Assembly (NCBI RefSeq): GCF_004210375.1
Contig: NC_134837.1
Location: 162,605,310-162,669,309, forward strand
Direction of reading: 5' to 3'
DNA length: 64,000 nucleotides
DNA from: Tachypleus tridentatus
Lineage: Eukaryota > Arthropoda > Merostomata > Xiphosura > Limulidae
The notes beneath the pieces are model-generated. The model saw only the letters and a list, made by a program, of their open reading frames with translations. It made no database searches and had not been told where the DNA came from. Positions 39,801 through 46,423 of this stretch are shown here, piece by piece. Position numbers and translations under genes: made by a program. How positions within the stretch are numbered: position 1 is the stretch's first letter; every line of letters starts with the position of its first letter.

Positions 39801-42800
39801 GTCAGTTACAATACTTTGTTGATGATAGGGAAATTTGGCCGACCACTCACTGATGGTGATTTTGTCAAGCAATGTATGATCACTGCATCGGAAAAGTTGA
39901 GTCCAAAAGCAGTTCACAAGCTAGAGACTATGGCTTTAAATTGTATGACAGTTCAACAAAAAATTTCATACCTCTCAACAGATGTGACAAGGCAGCTTAC
40001 TTCTCTTTGGCAGCAGACAAGTCAGCTGACATCAGTTCAACAGCACAGCTACCAGTTTTTGTTTGTGGTGTGTTGTCATCATCTGATATCACAGAGGAAT
40101 TAATCAGCATGGATTCCATGAAGAGTCAGACAACTGGGTCTGCTCTATTCGAGGAGACAATATGACTGTAGTAGTGTTTCATTGGATTTCACGAAACTGG
40201 TAAGTGTGACAACTGATGGAGCACCAGCCATGACTGGAGAAAGTAGCAGGCTAGTAGCATTGCTGATGAAGCATCGAGGAAAGCAGAACAGACAGTTAGT
40301 GAAGTTGCACTGTGTTACTCACCAACAAAACCTGTGCAGTAAAGAACTTGGTTTTCAGGCACTGATGGCATTAGTGACGAAAACCATTAATTTTGTCAAA
40401 TCACGAGGGCTCAATCACCGTCAGTTTTGAAGTCTTCTTGAAGAAGTTGATTCAGACTATGGTGGCCTTGTGTATCACTGTGAAGTACTCAGGCTGAGTC
40501 AAGGGAAGATGCTCAGAAGATTCTGGGAGTTGATTGATGAGAAGCAAGAACAAAGACACAGAAGTGACTAACATGACTGATTCAGTATGTCTGTCAGCTT
40601 ACAAGTCACGTCTCAGCTTTCAGGACAAAGTTGCAGTTGTTCCAGCAGCAAGCAGCATCAGGCAACTTTGTGCACTCTCCCACTTTTCAGTCACAGCTAT
40701 AGAAGAATCAGGACATTGACACACAAGTTTATGTTGAGAAGATAGATACCATAATTCAATCCTTCAACTCAGAGTTTCATGACTTTGACCAATGCAGATT
40801 GTTGATGAAACTTTTTGCTGATCTGTTCAGTGTGTCAGTGAATGACTTGTCAGCAGAGTATCAGCTCAAACTTATTGATCTCCAGGCATCTGATGAACTG
40901 CGTGTTATTTACTGAGGAAACAGTTTGCTTGACTTCTACAAAACATTGCCGGATACATTTGCTAATCTGAAAGAGAACGCACTTGTCCACACCAGCATGT
41001 TTGGCAGCGCGTACTTTTGCGAACAGGCTTTCTTGTATATGAAACTGAACAAAAACAACACTAGCAATCAGCTGACTGATGATCATCTGGAAGCAGTCTT
41101 GCATCTTTCAATGTCAAACATCAAGCCAGACATTTCTAAGCTTGTAGATGATATGCAGCACCATCCATTGCACTGACTTTGTGACAGTTGATGTATCATA
41201 ACATTTCTTAGAATAATGTGCAAACTCTTTGATGTAATAATTATTTGTGTGTTTTTAAATGTGATGTCCATCTTGTGTGAAACAACTGTGGGACGATTTT
41301 AATCTTCACTTTTTTATGGCCCCCAACAGTTACGAGAAGTCTGTTTGTGGCCCCTGACTCAAAAGGTTTGTGCACCACTGATCTAAAGTTTAAACAGTAT
41401 TACTTTACAAAGGATGGATGGCTTTTGGAATGAATTAACTGCCTTCCAAGGCAGCAGAGGTAGAATATTTAATTCAATAAAAGATCAGTTAAACACATGA
41501 GTAGTAAAAGGTGTTTATAGTTGAGAACTGAAAGGGACATCTTTGATGGGCTTATAAGCTACATTTTGTTCCTTCAAAATTTTATGAATTTTGTTCAATT
41601 TGCTTTTATAACATGTTAAGTTTTACATTATTGTGTTTTTATGTTAAACCTGCTTTTACACATTATACTAAGTGGTTAAGGGGTTAAGTACATTATACTA
41701 AGAACACTCTAAAACATACAAATCAACAAGTTGCATAAAAACCACAGTGAATATAAAACTGTGGTAGAAGGAAGAAGAACATGCATCAGAACTATATCTG
41801 TATGTTTCATAACATAATGTTTTGGAACAACATGGGGCCTACTGGCCCACCTTAGCTGTTCCATCCTCTAAGCTAAAATAATTTTAAAAATCAAAAAGTC
41901 TTAAAGCCAGCCCTTATGATTCATATTTTTATCAAGCTTTTTATTGAACTCGCTTAAAGTTACTGCCTCTACAACATCTGAAGGTAACCCATTCCAAAGG
42001 CCAGCCACCTTGTTAAAAAAATGAAATTGTCTCAGCTGATAATGACTCCTACCCTACCAAAATTTATATTCGTGTCTCTTAGTTCTACAATTCTCATTGT
42101 TAAATAAGAAAAACAATGATGCATCAACACTATCAATCCCCTTTATAAGTCTAAACACCTCAACAATTTGAGATATTTCAGCCTCTCCTCATATGACAAC
42201 CCTTCCATCCCAAGCATCATTCTCATAACTCTTCTCTGAAACTTTTCCAAGAATTTACTATCTATCCTAAGACAAGGAGCCCAAAACTGAACACACTGTA
42301 TGATGAAATTATAATCACATTAGACTTTTATGTAATATTTCTGTAGATACAACCTAAAATCCTATTTGCCCTACTACTAGCAACAGCACACTGTTTGAAT
42401 AGTTTTAGACTTTTTCTTCATAACATTGTTTAGGTTACTTACATTAAAATTATACTTATAATTCAATTTATGATAACCCATATGTATTATCTTGCATTTA
42501 TTATAATGAAAACCCATCTGCTATTTATTTGCTCAACACATAAATCCTTTTGTAAATCAGCAGCATCCTCTTTGCAGCTAGCAACACCCAAAACTTTAAT
42601 GTCATCTGCAAATTTATGTAATTTATTGACTGTTCCTTCATCTGTATCATTTATGCAAATCAAAACAGCAAAGGTCCTAAGACTGAGTCCCAAGGTACAT
42701 CACTAGTGACAATTCAGTTTGACTGAACTCCATTTATAACAACCCTCTACTTTCTTCCATATAATAAATAAAGGAAAATAAAGGAACATTGATCAACTTG

Positions 42801-44120
42801 GAATACCAGGACCATTCAGAAAGTGGTTTGCAACAACTCCTACCCTAGCCATGATGTGAGTATTCATAAACACATAAGTTAGTAACAAAAGTAATCCATG
42901 CATCTCAGGTAAAAGTATGCAAAAGAAACAAGTACCTCCATTTGAAAGAATGATATAAGTTGTATGTGCACAAGTTACTTTATGTCATATCTATTCAAAT
43001 GTTTAATATCTCAAGTAACTAAGAAATGAAACTAATATTCAAGCTACTCCATATAAAGGCATATTAGTCAAGTTACAAGATACAGCATTAATGAATTTAT
43101 GTACAATCTGACTGCTAAAATAGGCACCAGCAAACAATCATCCTTGTACATTATATAAACTATGGAAGGCATTTAGAGAACAGTGGTGTAATATGGATGT
43201 GATGGCCTTACAGTAAATTCTTTTGTAATGGAAACTATGTTGTAAGGTTATTGGCAAGATGCACGATCAGACAGAGTATTACAAGACATTGGAACAAACA
43301 TTGTGACAACATAGGATCCAGAAAAATTTTTTATTTAACATACATATCCTCTAACAATTTACAAATCACATTCTACAAGTATCTACACTTGTATGTTTAT
43401 TTTAATTTGATATCCATGTACATCTCATTTGTTCAACACAAATCAAATATATTACACTGACCAATTTATTTCGATTGTGAGATTTTCAACTACTAAGAAC
43501 AAAAACATTTTCTTTGATGTTTTAGAATAAAAGTAATTCCTGTGAAAAAAGTATCGTTATTTACACACGAACTTTGTTTCATTTGAAAGCTGTAAGACCA
43601 CATAAACACTGAAGTCTCACTTTCAAGTCAACTATTGCAGTCATACATAATATATTCTAGTAACAATGATATTTGGCAAAATGAGTTATCCAATAGTGGC
43701 AATCTACAATAACATCATCACAACTAACCTTACAGATTACAAGTAATTTATTAAAATAACGCGTCTACTCACATTTGGACTGTTCTTTACTTCTATTGAG
43801 TCATCGTGGCCAATTTCCACTTTCGACTGACCATCTTGACTCTTGGCGTCAAACGATTTGGATGTTTCAATTTGTTCTTCAACAAGAACCCTCTTTCCTG
43901 CCGATTGCTCAAGTTCACAAATTGTACTTTTCCTTTTGCCATAACCAACATCTTCATATACCGAACCAGGTGAATTTTCAACCTCTTCGTACAAATCTAT
44001 TGAAATCAGTATTGATTCGCTTGAAGCCCCTGGCTCAAAATCTTTTGGAATTTCAATTTCTTCTTCGCTTTCCCTTATGATTACTGAATCTTCCAAATTT
44101 TTACAACTGTTTGTTGCCAT
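9714..44120 (-). CDS. MON1: MON1 (vacuolar fusion protein), whole gene, seven exons
   Basis: MON1 pairs with CCZ1 to form the guanine-nucleotide exchange factor that loads Rab7 onto late endosomes and autophagosomes. Joining seven - strand exons (44120-43773, 30502-30342, 29336-28895, 28201-28026, 19711-19591, 11731-11451, 9854-9714) gives about 556 codons, close to vertebrate MON1 length. All junctions are GT-AG and in phase. Hallmarks include HIFILSEAGKPIYSR, GVMQALVSFVQ, VKLPLILVAV-like text (here VRLPLILVAV), SLHPSDLHLIMNLV, WTPICLPKF and the C-terminal KEEDRLFI. The variable acidic N terminus is exon 1. Only one defect is seen: a missing base in exon 6 (11547-11550). Introns 1, 4 and 5 are 13.3, 8.3 and 7.9 kb and carry most of the transposon remains. 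No other MON1 copy is seen. Confidence 0.93.
9855..11450 (-). other. MON1 intron 6
   Basis: This 1.6-kb intron holds only an (AT)n microsatellite at 11388-11414. I recognise no exon or transposon in it. The open frame at 10590-10868 (+) has no similarity that I recognise. Confidence 0.7.
11388..11414. repeat. (AT)n microsatellite
   Basis: A run of alternating A and T lies in MON1 intron 6. Confidence 0.9.
11451..11731 (-). CDS. MON1: MON1 exon 6, with a one-base deletion
   Basis: Conserved text includes LPDLRHFIYKSK, FTEPRLEAPY and LYQYLHHRMYN. The frame shifts between the last two blocks. The homologous reading needs one more T in the CTTTTG run (A run at 11547-11550 on the + strand), which would give NLFGLYQY as in other MON1 proteins. 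Exon length is 281, where 282 (94 codons) would keep the phase-0 junctions on both sides. The shifted segment is also flanked by GTGAGT (11575 downward) and ACCAG (ending 11535), so removing 41 nt would restore the frame. A sequencing error in the T run is the simplest explanation. Confidence 0.9.
13402..13660 (+). repeat. tRNA-derived SINE, family A
   Basis: The head has an A-box-like TGGCTAGGGTGCTTG (about 13414) and a clear B box GTGTTCGATTCCCC (about 13454), closing with CACACCA like a tRNA acceptor end. The body contains AGTAGCCCA, CTGCCTTCCCTCTAGT and TTAGGGATGGCTAA and ends near an AAATTCAAAA tail. This is the best preserved SINE in the window. Confidence 0.8.
14040..14530 (+). mobile_element. 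Penelope-like element, GIY-YIG endonuclease end
   Basis: The frame at about 14161-14445 contains IIYEIPCSCNDTYIGEMGRK followed by ATRIKQHK and an AEHAMSTRH block. This is the GIY-YIG nuclease signature (Y...C.C...YIGE.GR....R..EH), which forms the C-terminal domain of Penelope-like retroelements. The upstream reverse transcriptase is missing or unrecognisable, and the frame ends soon after the nuclease. Downstream sequence looks like the element's terminal promoter region. Confidence 0.75.
14555..14830 (+). promoter_or_regulatory. CCAAT/TATA promoter-like terminal region of the Penelope-like element
   Basis: Two CCAAT boxes (CCAATCAG about 14605, CCAATCAC about 14629) precede CTATAAAAGACC at about 14665, which is ordinary spacing for a pol II core promoter. 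About 110 bases later comes GCTGATATTTCTGCC and then AAGACGAAACGTT (about 14789-14801). Penelope-like terminal repeats often carry a promoter and a ribozyme-like CTGATGA...GAAAC core, but here that core is degenerate. Confidence 0.45.
14844..15679 (+). pseudogene. gag-like ORF1 of a retroelement, frameshifted
   Basis: An open frame of 166 codons (14844-15344) contains RILRRGGILIQPATTADQ, then PVSLYSVFLRGVDPSIQPEEV. This resembles the nucleic-acid-binding gag-like ORF1 of arthropod retroelements, where a leader is followed by a V..KGV....EEV motif. A second frame rich in Gln and Thr (15452-15679) may be its continuation after a frameshift. No zinc knuckle is visible. The GC content is above that of its surroundings, as expected for transposon coding DNA. 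The frame starts 15-50 bases after the promoter-like terminal region, so it may be part of the same element. Confidence 0.4.
16386..16520 (-). repeat. tRNA-derived SINE, family B, reverse orientation
   Basis: On the - strand the copy runs from a tRNA-like head (around 16515 down to 16455, with GGATTTGATTCCC as a weak B box) through a GTGGACAAAGCATGG body to a TTTGTAACTTTGCAC tail. An AAACAAACAAAA stretch at 16396-16407 (as TTTGTTTGTTTT on the + strand) gives the 3' tail. Confidence 0.6.
18236..19412. mobile_element. Penelope-like remnant: GIY-YIG fragment flanked by ~175-bp inverted arms
   Basis: The frame at 18815-19084 (+) contains YVKISCECEKSLYTGQTRRN, then KKHVKNNNITISPSAEH, matching the GIY-YIG nuclease end of Penelope-like elements, with a trailing RFNKDDG block. 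It is flanked by an inverted repeat: 18236-18410 aligns with the reverse complement of 19228-19412. Shared blocks include AATTAAGTTTTTCAATAAAC, AAAAATGAGACT, AAAAACCTCA, TGGAAACAGTC and GATGTGTTTACTG. Inverted terminal repeats are a known Penelope configuration. The copy is dead: only about 90 codons of coding text remain. Confidence 0.65.
19591..19711 (-). CDS. MON1: MON1 exon 5
   Basis: This exon encodes GFLHAHVSYLDD, CPACLLLLTVDK and FFTLQECRRKIVE, matching the MON1 block GFFHAHISYLE...L.LLS.D...FF.L..CR. The codon split after two bases of Ser in exon 4 is completed here. It ends phase 0 at a GTAAAA donor. The neighbouring introns are long. Confidence 0.9.
20155..20430 (+). mobile_element. 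Penelope-like terminal sequence (single copy)
   Basis: Contains a perfect hairpin GACCTAGGAAGGTC (20320-20333), then AAAACATTG, CTCTCCTTATCAATAAAAGT, ACCCATACCAGCCGTTCTGA and TTTATTTCAAGCGGG. The same order occurs twice, head to head, at 2869-3088. The leading CTTATACAGCAACTGAAACC part probably belongs to the element too. Assignment to a Penelope-like terminal region is by resemblance of the hairpin-then-GAAAC(A)TT pattern, not by coding sequence. Confidence 0.45.
23360..24544 (+). pseudogene. pseudogene of a widespread uncharacterised protein family
   Basis: The degenerate gene starts at ATG 23360 (SPDAFYYVCGQFIT, then DQDKHWAPHFTCL) and has a TAA after MCEA. A GTAAGA donor at about 23557 and a TTTTGCAG acceptor near 23730 bound an intron. 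The second part carries EPIDHSSNC.FC, YPD, ELPVPTPPE and DLNDLIRDLGL. It then has NPYK, a TAG at 24230-24232, and RLFIDSSSRNLKAVLLHNG, followed by YPSLPLAH and FLMGLQGGFTKFPCYLCLWNS. Family members normally have Trp where the TAG stands. I know this family only as uncharacterised proteins repeated in fish, cnidarian and arthropod genomes, often next to transposons. Function unknown. Several frameshifts make this copy non-functional. Confidence 0.65.
27822..27955 (-). repeat. tRNA-derived SINE, family A, reverse and partial
   Basis: On the - strand a tRNA-like head with GGTTGAGGGTCATGG and a B box at GTGATC is followed by TTGCCCTTTAACCATGG and the conserved ATAATCTAATGGTAAATCCC body block. The 3' half is missing. 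The head boundaries are blurred by mutations. Confidence 0.6.
28026..28201 (-). CDS. MON1: MON1 exon 4
   Basis: This exon encodes NVVFAILVAKNQLVTIVRMK, SLHPSDLHLIMNLV and ESWTPICLPKFDS. It aligns with MON1 blocks ARNQL..L.RPKKY.LHP.DLHL..NL and AWTP.CLPKF. It begins phase 0 and ends two bases into a Ser codon finished in exon 5. The acceptor is AACAG and the donor GTATGA. Confidence 0.93.
28202..28894 (-). other. MON1 intron 3
   Basis: A 693-base GT-AG intron in which no repeat or coding signal was seen. Confidence 0.85.
28895..29336 (-). CDS. MON1: MON1 exon 3
   Basis: This is the longest exon (442 nt) and encodes SEDKLVTLMGVMQALVSFVQ, HKFVFLVRLPLILVAVANT, then RRNYDLRRLLGG and PLASAIRDTIS. 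These are the first longin domain and the following block of MON1. It starts with the third base of an Arg codon begun in exon 2 and ends phase 0 at GTTAGT. Confidence 0.96.
29337..30341 (-). other. MON1 intron 2
   Basis: A 1.0-kb GT-AG intron. No element or exon is recognised. Two short - strand open frames (29731-30080) show no family resemblance. Confidence 0.8.
30342..30502 (-). CDS. MON1: MON1 exon 2
   Basis: This exon encodes DEEKHEIIETAEDIHNPEW, then KQHSKHIFILSEAGKPIYSR. The second block is the conserved entry to the MON1 longin fold (human W..H.RH.F.LSEAGKP.YSR). The acceptor TTGGTCTTAG precedes 30502. The exon ends after two bases of an Arg codon at a GTATGA donor. Confidence 0.95.
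30775..31959 (+). mobile_element. mariner element, SETMAR/Hsmar type, inactive
   Basis: The ends are near-perfect inverted repeats (GGTTGTYCAGAAATAAATAT), each next to a TA target duplication (30773-30774 and 31960-31961). Transposase text is spread over frames: TVQHWFQRF, KLDKWV-like remains, ILHDNWNQS, WWTATCIIHYSFLNAGETIT, LVNQRGPILLHDNAPPHM and HPPYSSDL. It matches the human SETMAR transposase region. The first catalytic Asp (normally T-C-D-E-K-W) reads T-C-N-K-K-C here, and stops and frameshifts abound. The length of 1185 bp is slightly below a full mariner. Confidence 0.85.
32400..33420 (-). mobile_element. CR1-like LINE reverse transcriptase remnant
   Basis: On the - strand: LFLIYLIDIDEEMINRLFKF, then AD-N in place of the FADD catalytic box (about 33120), then DAAGLQNNLEYWASKWKMTF, LNGNIL and LG.....K; later LFSLE.R..RVDLI and IDKAD. 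This is the second half of a non-LTR reverse transcriptase. The series of related fragments in this window suggests one old CR1-like family. Many stops. Confidence 0.7.
33794..33799 (-). promoter_or_regulatory. candidate poly(A) signal for the candidate small gene
   Basis: AATAAA on the - strand, about 130 bases past the stop codon of the candidate terminal exon. Such motifs are common in AT-rich DNA, so this is weak support only. Confidence 0.25.
33929..34006 (-). CDS. candidate terminal exon of an unrecognised small membrane protein
   Basis: A TTTTTTTCAG acceptor precedes 34006. The exon has 25 open codons with text GIYEIGQIYQMYRDIDLIAK ending in a stop at 33929-33931. Base composition is richer in G+C than the surrounding intron, and an AATAAA on the same strand follows about 130 bases later (33799-33794). 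It starts in phase 0, which fits the candidate exon at 37174-37104. It lies inside MON1 intron 1 on the same strand but is not MON1. Not recognised as any known protein. Confidence 0.35.
   Translation of the reverse strand, partial: GIYEIGQIYQMYRDIDLIAKIEDYI
35080..35470 (-). mobile_element. CR1-like LINE, C-terminal fragment
   Basis: On the - strand the pattern is ...YFSNRVIDLWNELP-like (here IFFSNRVIDLWNEL), followed by VNLHSN.IE. This is the usual end of CR1-type ORF2. Upstream R....LSYRE.L is also visible. Short and decayed. Confidence 0.55.
36297..36317. repeat. short (AT)n tract
   Basis: An alternating AT run in MON1 intron 1. Confidence 0.85.
37104..37174 (-). CDS. candidate internal exon of an unrecognised small membrane protein
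   Basis: A pyrimidine-rich tract plus GGATGCAG precedes 37174. The exon encodes RKLFRLSGAMGLAVFISIFL followed by ENQ and ends at CAG|GTAGAG. The middle is hydrophobic and basic residues precede it, as in a single-pass membrane segment. It enters in phase 1 (completing a Gly codon from 44949) and leaves in phase 0. A stronger-looking donor (AG|GTAAAA) 16 bases downstream is an alternative but would break phase with the next candidate. Not recognised. Confidence 0.3.
37984..38010. repeat. (TA)n microsatellite
   Basis: Alternating TA units 24 bases left of the MITE at 38035. Confidence 0.9.
38035..38274 (+). mobile_element. 240-bp MITE, deletion derivative of the mariner at 45060-46127
   Basis: Inverted ends CAGGGTGTTCGGAAAG / CTTTCCAAACACCCTG are flanked by TA (38033-38034, 38275-38276). 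The first 40 bases match the 5' end of the transposase element, and the remaining 200 match its 3' end. They still contain the last transposase codons (RIQACIDANGGHFQHCL and stop at about 38132-38185). A second copy of identical length lies in opposite orientation at 44663-44902. Confidence 0.9.
38515..39171 (+). mobile_element. CR1-like LINE remnant, part left of the hAT insertion
   Basis: Translations in the + frames give KFADENKMLRVANYVRDATD, KCKVMHIG, SLYKAI, VYSFGS, and LFSQKEKDQEGF with KIFKGIDD-like remains. These are ordered as in the C-terminal half of CR1-type ORF2. The sequence breaks at 39171, exactly at the hAT terminus, and continues at 41381. Confidence 0.7.
39172..41380 (+). 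mobile_element. hAT (Charlie-like) DNA transposon, inactive
   Basis: The ends are CAGTGGTGC and GCACCACTG (inverted), flanked by 8-bp duplications ATCTAAAA (39164-39171) and ATCTAAAG (41381-41388), typical for hAT. The transposase text starts at 39504 with a BED finger (CLLCHSTVAVAKVSNIKRHY ESKH), then a region like GTF2IRD2/ZBED-type proteins: TDGAPAMTG, QNLCSKELG, and a C-terminal dimerisation part with FCEQAFLYMKLNKNNTSNQL and DDHLEAVL. It is broken into at least five frames by stops and indels. Length 2209 bp. Confidence 0.88.
41381..41620 (+). mobile_element. CR1-like LINE remnant, part right of the hAT insertion
   Basis: Directly after the hAT target duplication the text resumes with KQYYFTKDGWLLE, then INCLPRQQR and FNKRSVKHMSSKRCL. 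This is the expected end of the ORF2 C terminus whose upstream half stops at 39171. It shows that the LINE was there first. Confidence 0.65.
41820..42760 (-). mobile_element. CR1-like LINE reverse transcriptase remnant
   Basis: On the - strand, about 42690-42490 gives LICINDTDEG, then KLHKFADDIKVLGVASCKED and ADLQKDL. The FADD catalytic box is intact here, unlike the copy at 32400-33420. Then follow remains of the LG...Y..R, RRMR/S.L..R and F.NKV..LWN-type blocks down to about 41830. Several stops. Confidence 0.75.
43773..44120 (-). CDS. MON1: MON1 exon 1 (start)
   Basis: The ATG is at 44118-44120. The exon encodes 116 residues of the variable, acidic N-terminal region (IRESEEEIEIPKDFEPG, then ISIDLYEEVENSPGSVYEDV), ending phase 0 at a GTGAGT donor. 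This start is chosen because the frame has no upstream ATG before a stop and because total length then fits the family. A CTCF-like AGGTGGCG motif lies 16 bases upstream. Confidence 0.85.
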
Positions 44121-44135
44121 TTTAATTTTTCGCCG

Positions 44136-44145
44136 TCGCCACCTA
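44136..44145 (-). promoter_or_regulatory. CTCF-like motif at MON1
   Basis: TAGGTGGCGA on the - strand, 16 bases before the MON1 start codon. The same ten bases occur upstream of WDR82 at 47550-47559. It resembles the core of the insect/vertebrate CTCF site (AGGTGGCG). Binding is not shown by sequence alone. Confidence 0.3.
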
Positions 44146-44662
44146 ACCGTAAAAGAAGGAAATATTTCTGTTTAAAATAAAAATTAATGATAATGGGAAA
44201 GAGAGTGTTTAATTGTCGAAAATAAACGTAAATGAGATGAAAGTACATATTTTAAAACTATTTCAGTAATTCAGAGGGTAGCTTTCCTATTACTCTGTCT
44301 GAAATAAAGGACGTGTTAAGTTTATTTCTGAACAATTTACTTTTACTCAAATTAGCCTAGTGAAAGCAAATTCGAGAATTTAAAGTAATGGAGTGTATTC
44401 TTTGCATTTAAATAAAGTAATAAAAGTGAAAAAATAAATGTGATACGATTCAAGGGGTATAATCAGAGTAAACGTTGAAATCAAAGTATCTGCAAAACAG
44501 AAAATTCTTGTAATTTTGTTTGTAGTGTGTAAATATATCGAACTCTACTAAAAAAGTGAAGCTTGTGTAGCAAATAAAAACTATTAGATTCCATAAATAA
44601 AAGAAGTCTATAATTCAAGTGTATTTAATTTTGTTTTTCAAAATTTTAATAATGGTATGCTA

Positions 44663-44902
44663 CAAGATGTTCGGAAAGTCACTGTACACTAATATATTTA
44701 TTAACAGACATGTTTCAATATAGAATACAGGAGGTAAATATGAATGACAATTATAAACAATGTTGAAAGTGACCCCCATTGGCATCAATACAGGCCTGGA
44801 TCCTTCTTATTTTGTTTCTAAACACCGCTATCAATTACTGGCTTTAAATAGACTGAATAAAATATGATTACAAAACTGCACAGTGTCTTTTCGAATACCC
44901 TG
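44663..44902 (-). mobile_element. 240-bp MITE, second copy
   Basis: Flanked by TA (44661-44662 and 44903-44904), with the same structure and length as the copy at 38035-38274 but inverted. It retains the transposase-derived RIQACIDANGG codons on the - strand. It lies 158 bases from the truncated 3' end of the related mariner. Confidence 0.9.
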
Positions 44903-44948
44903 TATTTCAATATCGTTCAAGTTTCTTATGATAAAATATAATACATAC

Positions 44949-45009
44949 CTTTTCTTTCACGTTTCATAAATCCAGCATGTTTGCTATTCAAATAAGCTGT
45001 TGCGTCCAT
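44949..45009 (-). CDS. candidate first exon of an unrecognised small membrane protein
   Basis: An ATG at 45007-45009 opens a 61-base frame encoding MDATAYLNSKHAGFMKRERK, then the donor AAAAG|GTATGT. The basic end precedes the hydrophobic segment in the candidate exon at 37104-37174. It leaves one base of a Gly codon. Between 45060 and 45010 there are 50 bases of presumed 5' UTR, and the truncated mariner ends right above. Not recognised in any known family. Confidence 0.3.
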
Positions 45010-45059
45010 TATACTAAGTTTCGATTTAGAACCGCGTATTTGTCTTTTAAATATAGTAA

Positions 45060-46127
45060 GCTTGGATCCTTCTTATTTTGTTTCTAAACACCGCTATCAG
45101 TTGCTGGTTTGAAACAGACTGAATGAATGCTGTTATCGCTACTTTCAAGTCATCCAGCGTGCGCGGACGATCTCGATAGATTGCAGATTTTGCTGCTCCC
45201 CATAGATAAAAATCTGGTGGATTAAGATATGGTGAGCGTGGGGGCCACACATCTTTGGAAATAATGCGGTGTCCATATCATTCCTTTAATAACCGCATAT
45301 ATCTGTGAGGTGTGTGAGCAGTAGCACCATCCTGTTGAAACCATGAGTAATTGATTTCATCACTTGTCATCTGACCGATGAAGGTGTGAAGAATCTCCGA
45401 ACAATAGCGCTCGCTGTTTATAAAGAAAATAGGGCCAACAATTCGACGTCTGGAAATCGTAACCCACACACCAACCTTGAAATAATATAGGGGTGTTTCG
45501 TGCAAACTGTGAGAATTATCGGATGACCACAATCTTGAATTTTGTGAATTAATGTAACCCGAGAGCTGGAACCATGCTTCGTCGGTGAAAAAGGTCACAT
45601 CCAACACATTAGCTGTATTCTCTTCGATAAATCGGTTAAACCATCTACAATAGCGTTTTCGTTTTTCATTATCAGTTGCTTTCAGTTTTTGTACCGCCAT
45701 TATTTTGTATGGGAAGAGCTTTAATTTCTTTTTGACGGCCTTATGAGCACTTCCAAGACCAATATCATGCTGTTGAGCTAACTTTCGTAATGATTTTGAT
45801 GGACTCTGCATCACACTGTCAGAAATATCCAACAATTTCTCCTCCGATGGCTTTGCTGGCCTTCCACAGCGTTTGACATCATCCACTGATCCTATTTCCC
45901 AAAACTCATCAACAAGGTTACGAACTGCATTGCGATGTGGAACAGGTGTATCTGGGAATTTTTCAGCAAATTGCTGTCGCACCACATCTGTGTATCTACC
46001 ATCTTCTCGGAATACGTGTTTGACGAGCCATACACGTTCTTCAATTGTTAAAACCATACTGGGATCAAAATCTGAAATATAATAACATATGATTACAAAA
46101 CTGCACAGTGACTTTCCGAACACCCTG
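45060..46127 (-). mobile_element. Tc1/mariner-type transposon, 3' end lost; transposase with a single stop
   Basis: The 5' inverted end CAGGGTGTTCGGAAAG (46127 downward) is beside TA. The transposase starts at about 46050 and reads through HTH text (RYTDVVRQQFAEKFPDTPVP), a GRP motif, FFTDEAWFQLSGY (first Asp), QQDGATAHT (second Asp) and PYLNPPDFYLWG (third Asp). The spacing between the last two is 38 codons, including an in-frame TGA at 45278-45280. After RIQA (45061) the homology to the MITE 3' end stops, so the 3' terminus is missing. Apart from the TGA the frame is open over about 340 codons. Confidence 0.85.
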
Positions 46128-46423
46128 TATAATTAGTTAGCCAATCTGATGTAAGTAGTGTCGGGCCAACATTACATACCACAGGGGTCATTAAAAAGAA
46201 CTTTTACTCCGTTGGTGTGTTTCTATATCGCTGCTATCCTAGTAGAAGCATGTTACAGATATGTGAGCATGTTAGTATGAGTAGAGGGTTAATTTTCTCT
46301 TGAATCCATAATGAAAGTTATTATTGATATAGGTAATCTCGAGTTGTAAGAAACCACAATAAACTTTGTCTAAAAAAAAGTCACCCCTCATCTTCCATAC
46401 TTTTGTTGTTGCCTCCTTCCAAG

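Larger units (their letters stand above)
30503..43772 (-). other. MON1 intron 1
   Basis: This 13.3-kb intron holds a SETMAR-type mariner (30775-31959), CR1-like fragments (32400-33420, 35080-35470, 41820-42760, and one interrupted by a hAT element at 38515-41620), a 240-bp MITE (38035-38274) and two of the three candidate microprotein exons. 34030-35080, 35480-37090, 37180-37980 and 42790-43770 are AT-rich with nothing recognised. Confidence 0.7.
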
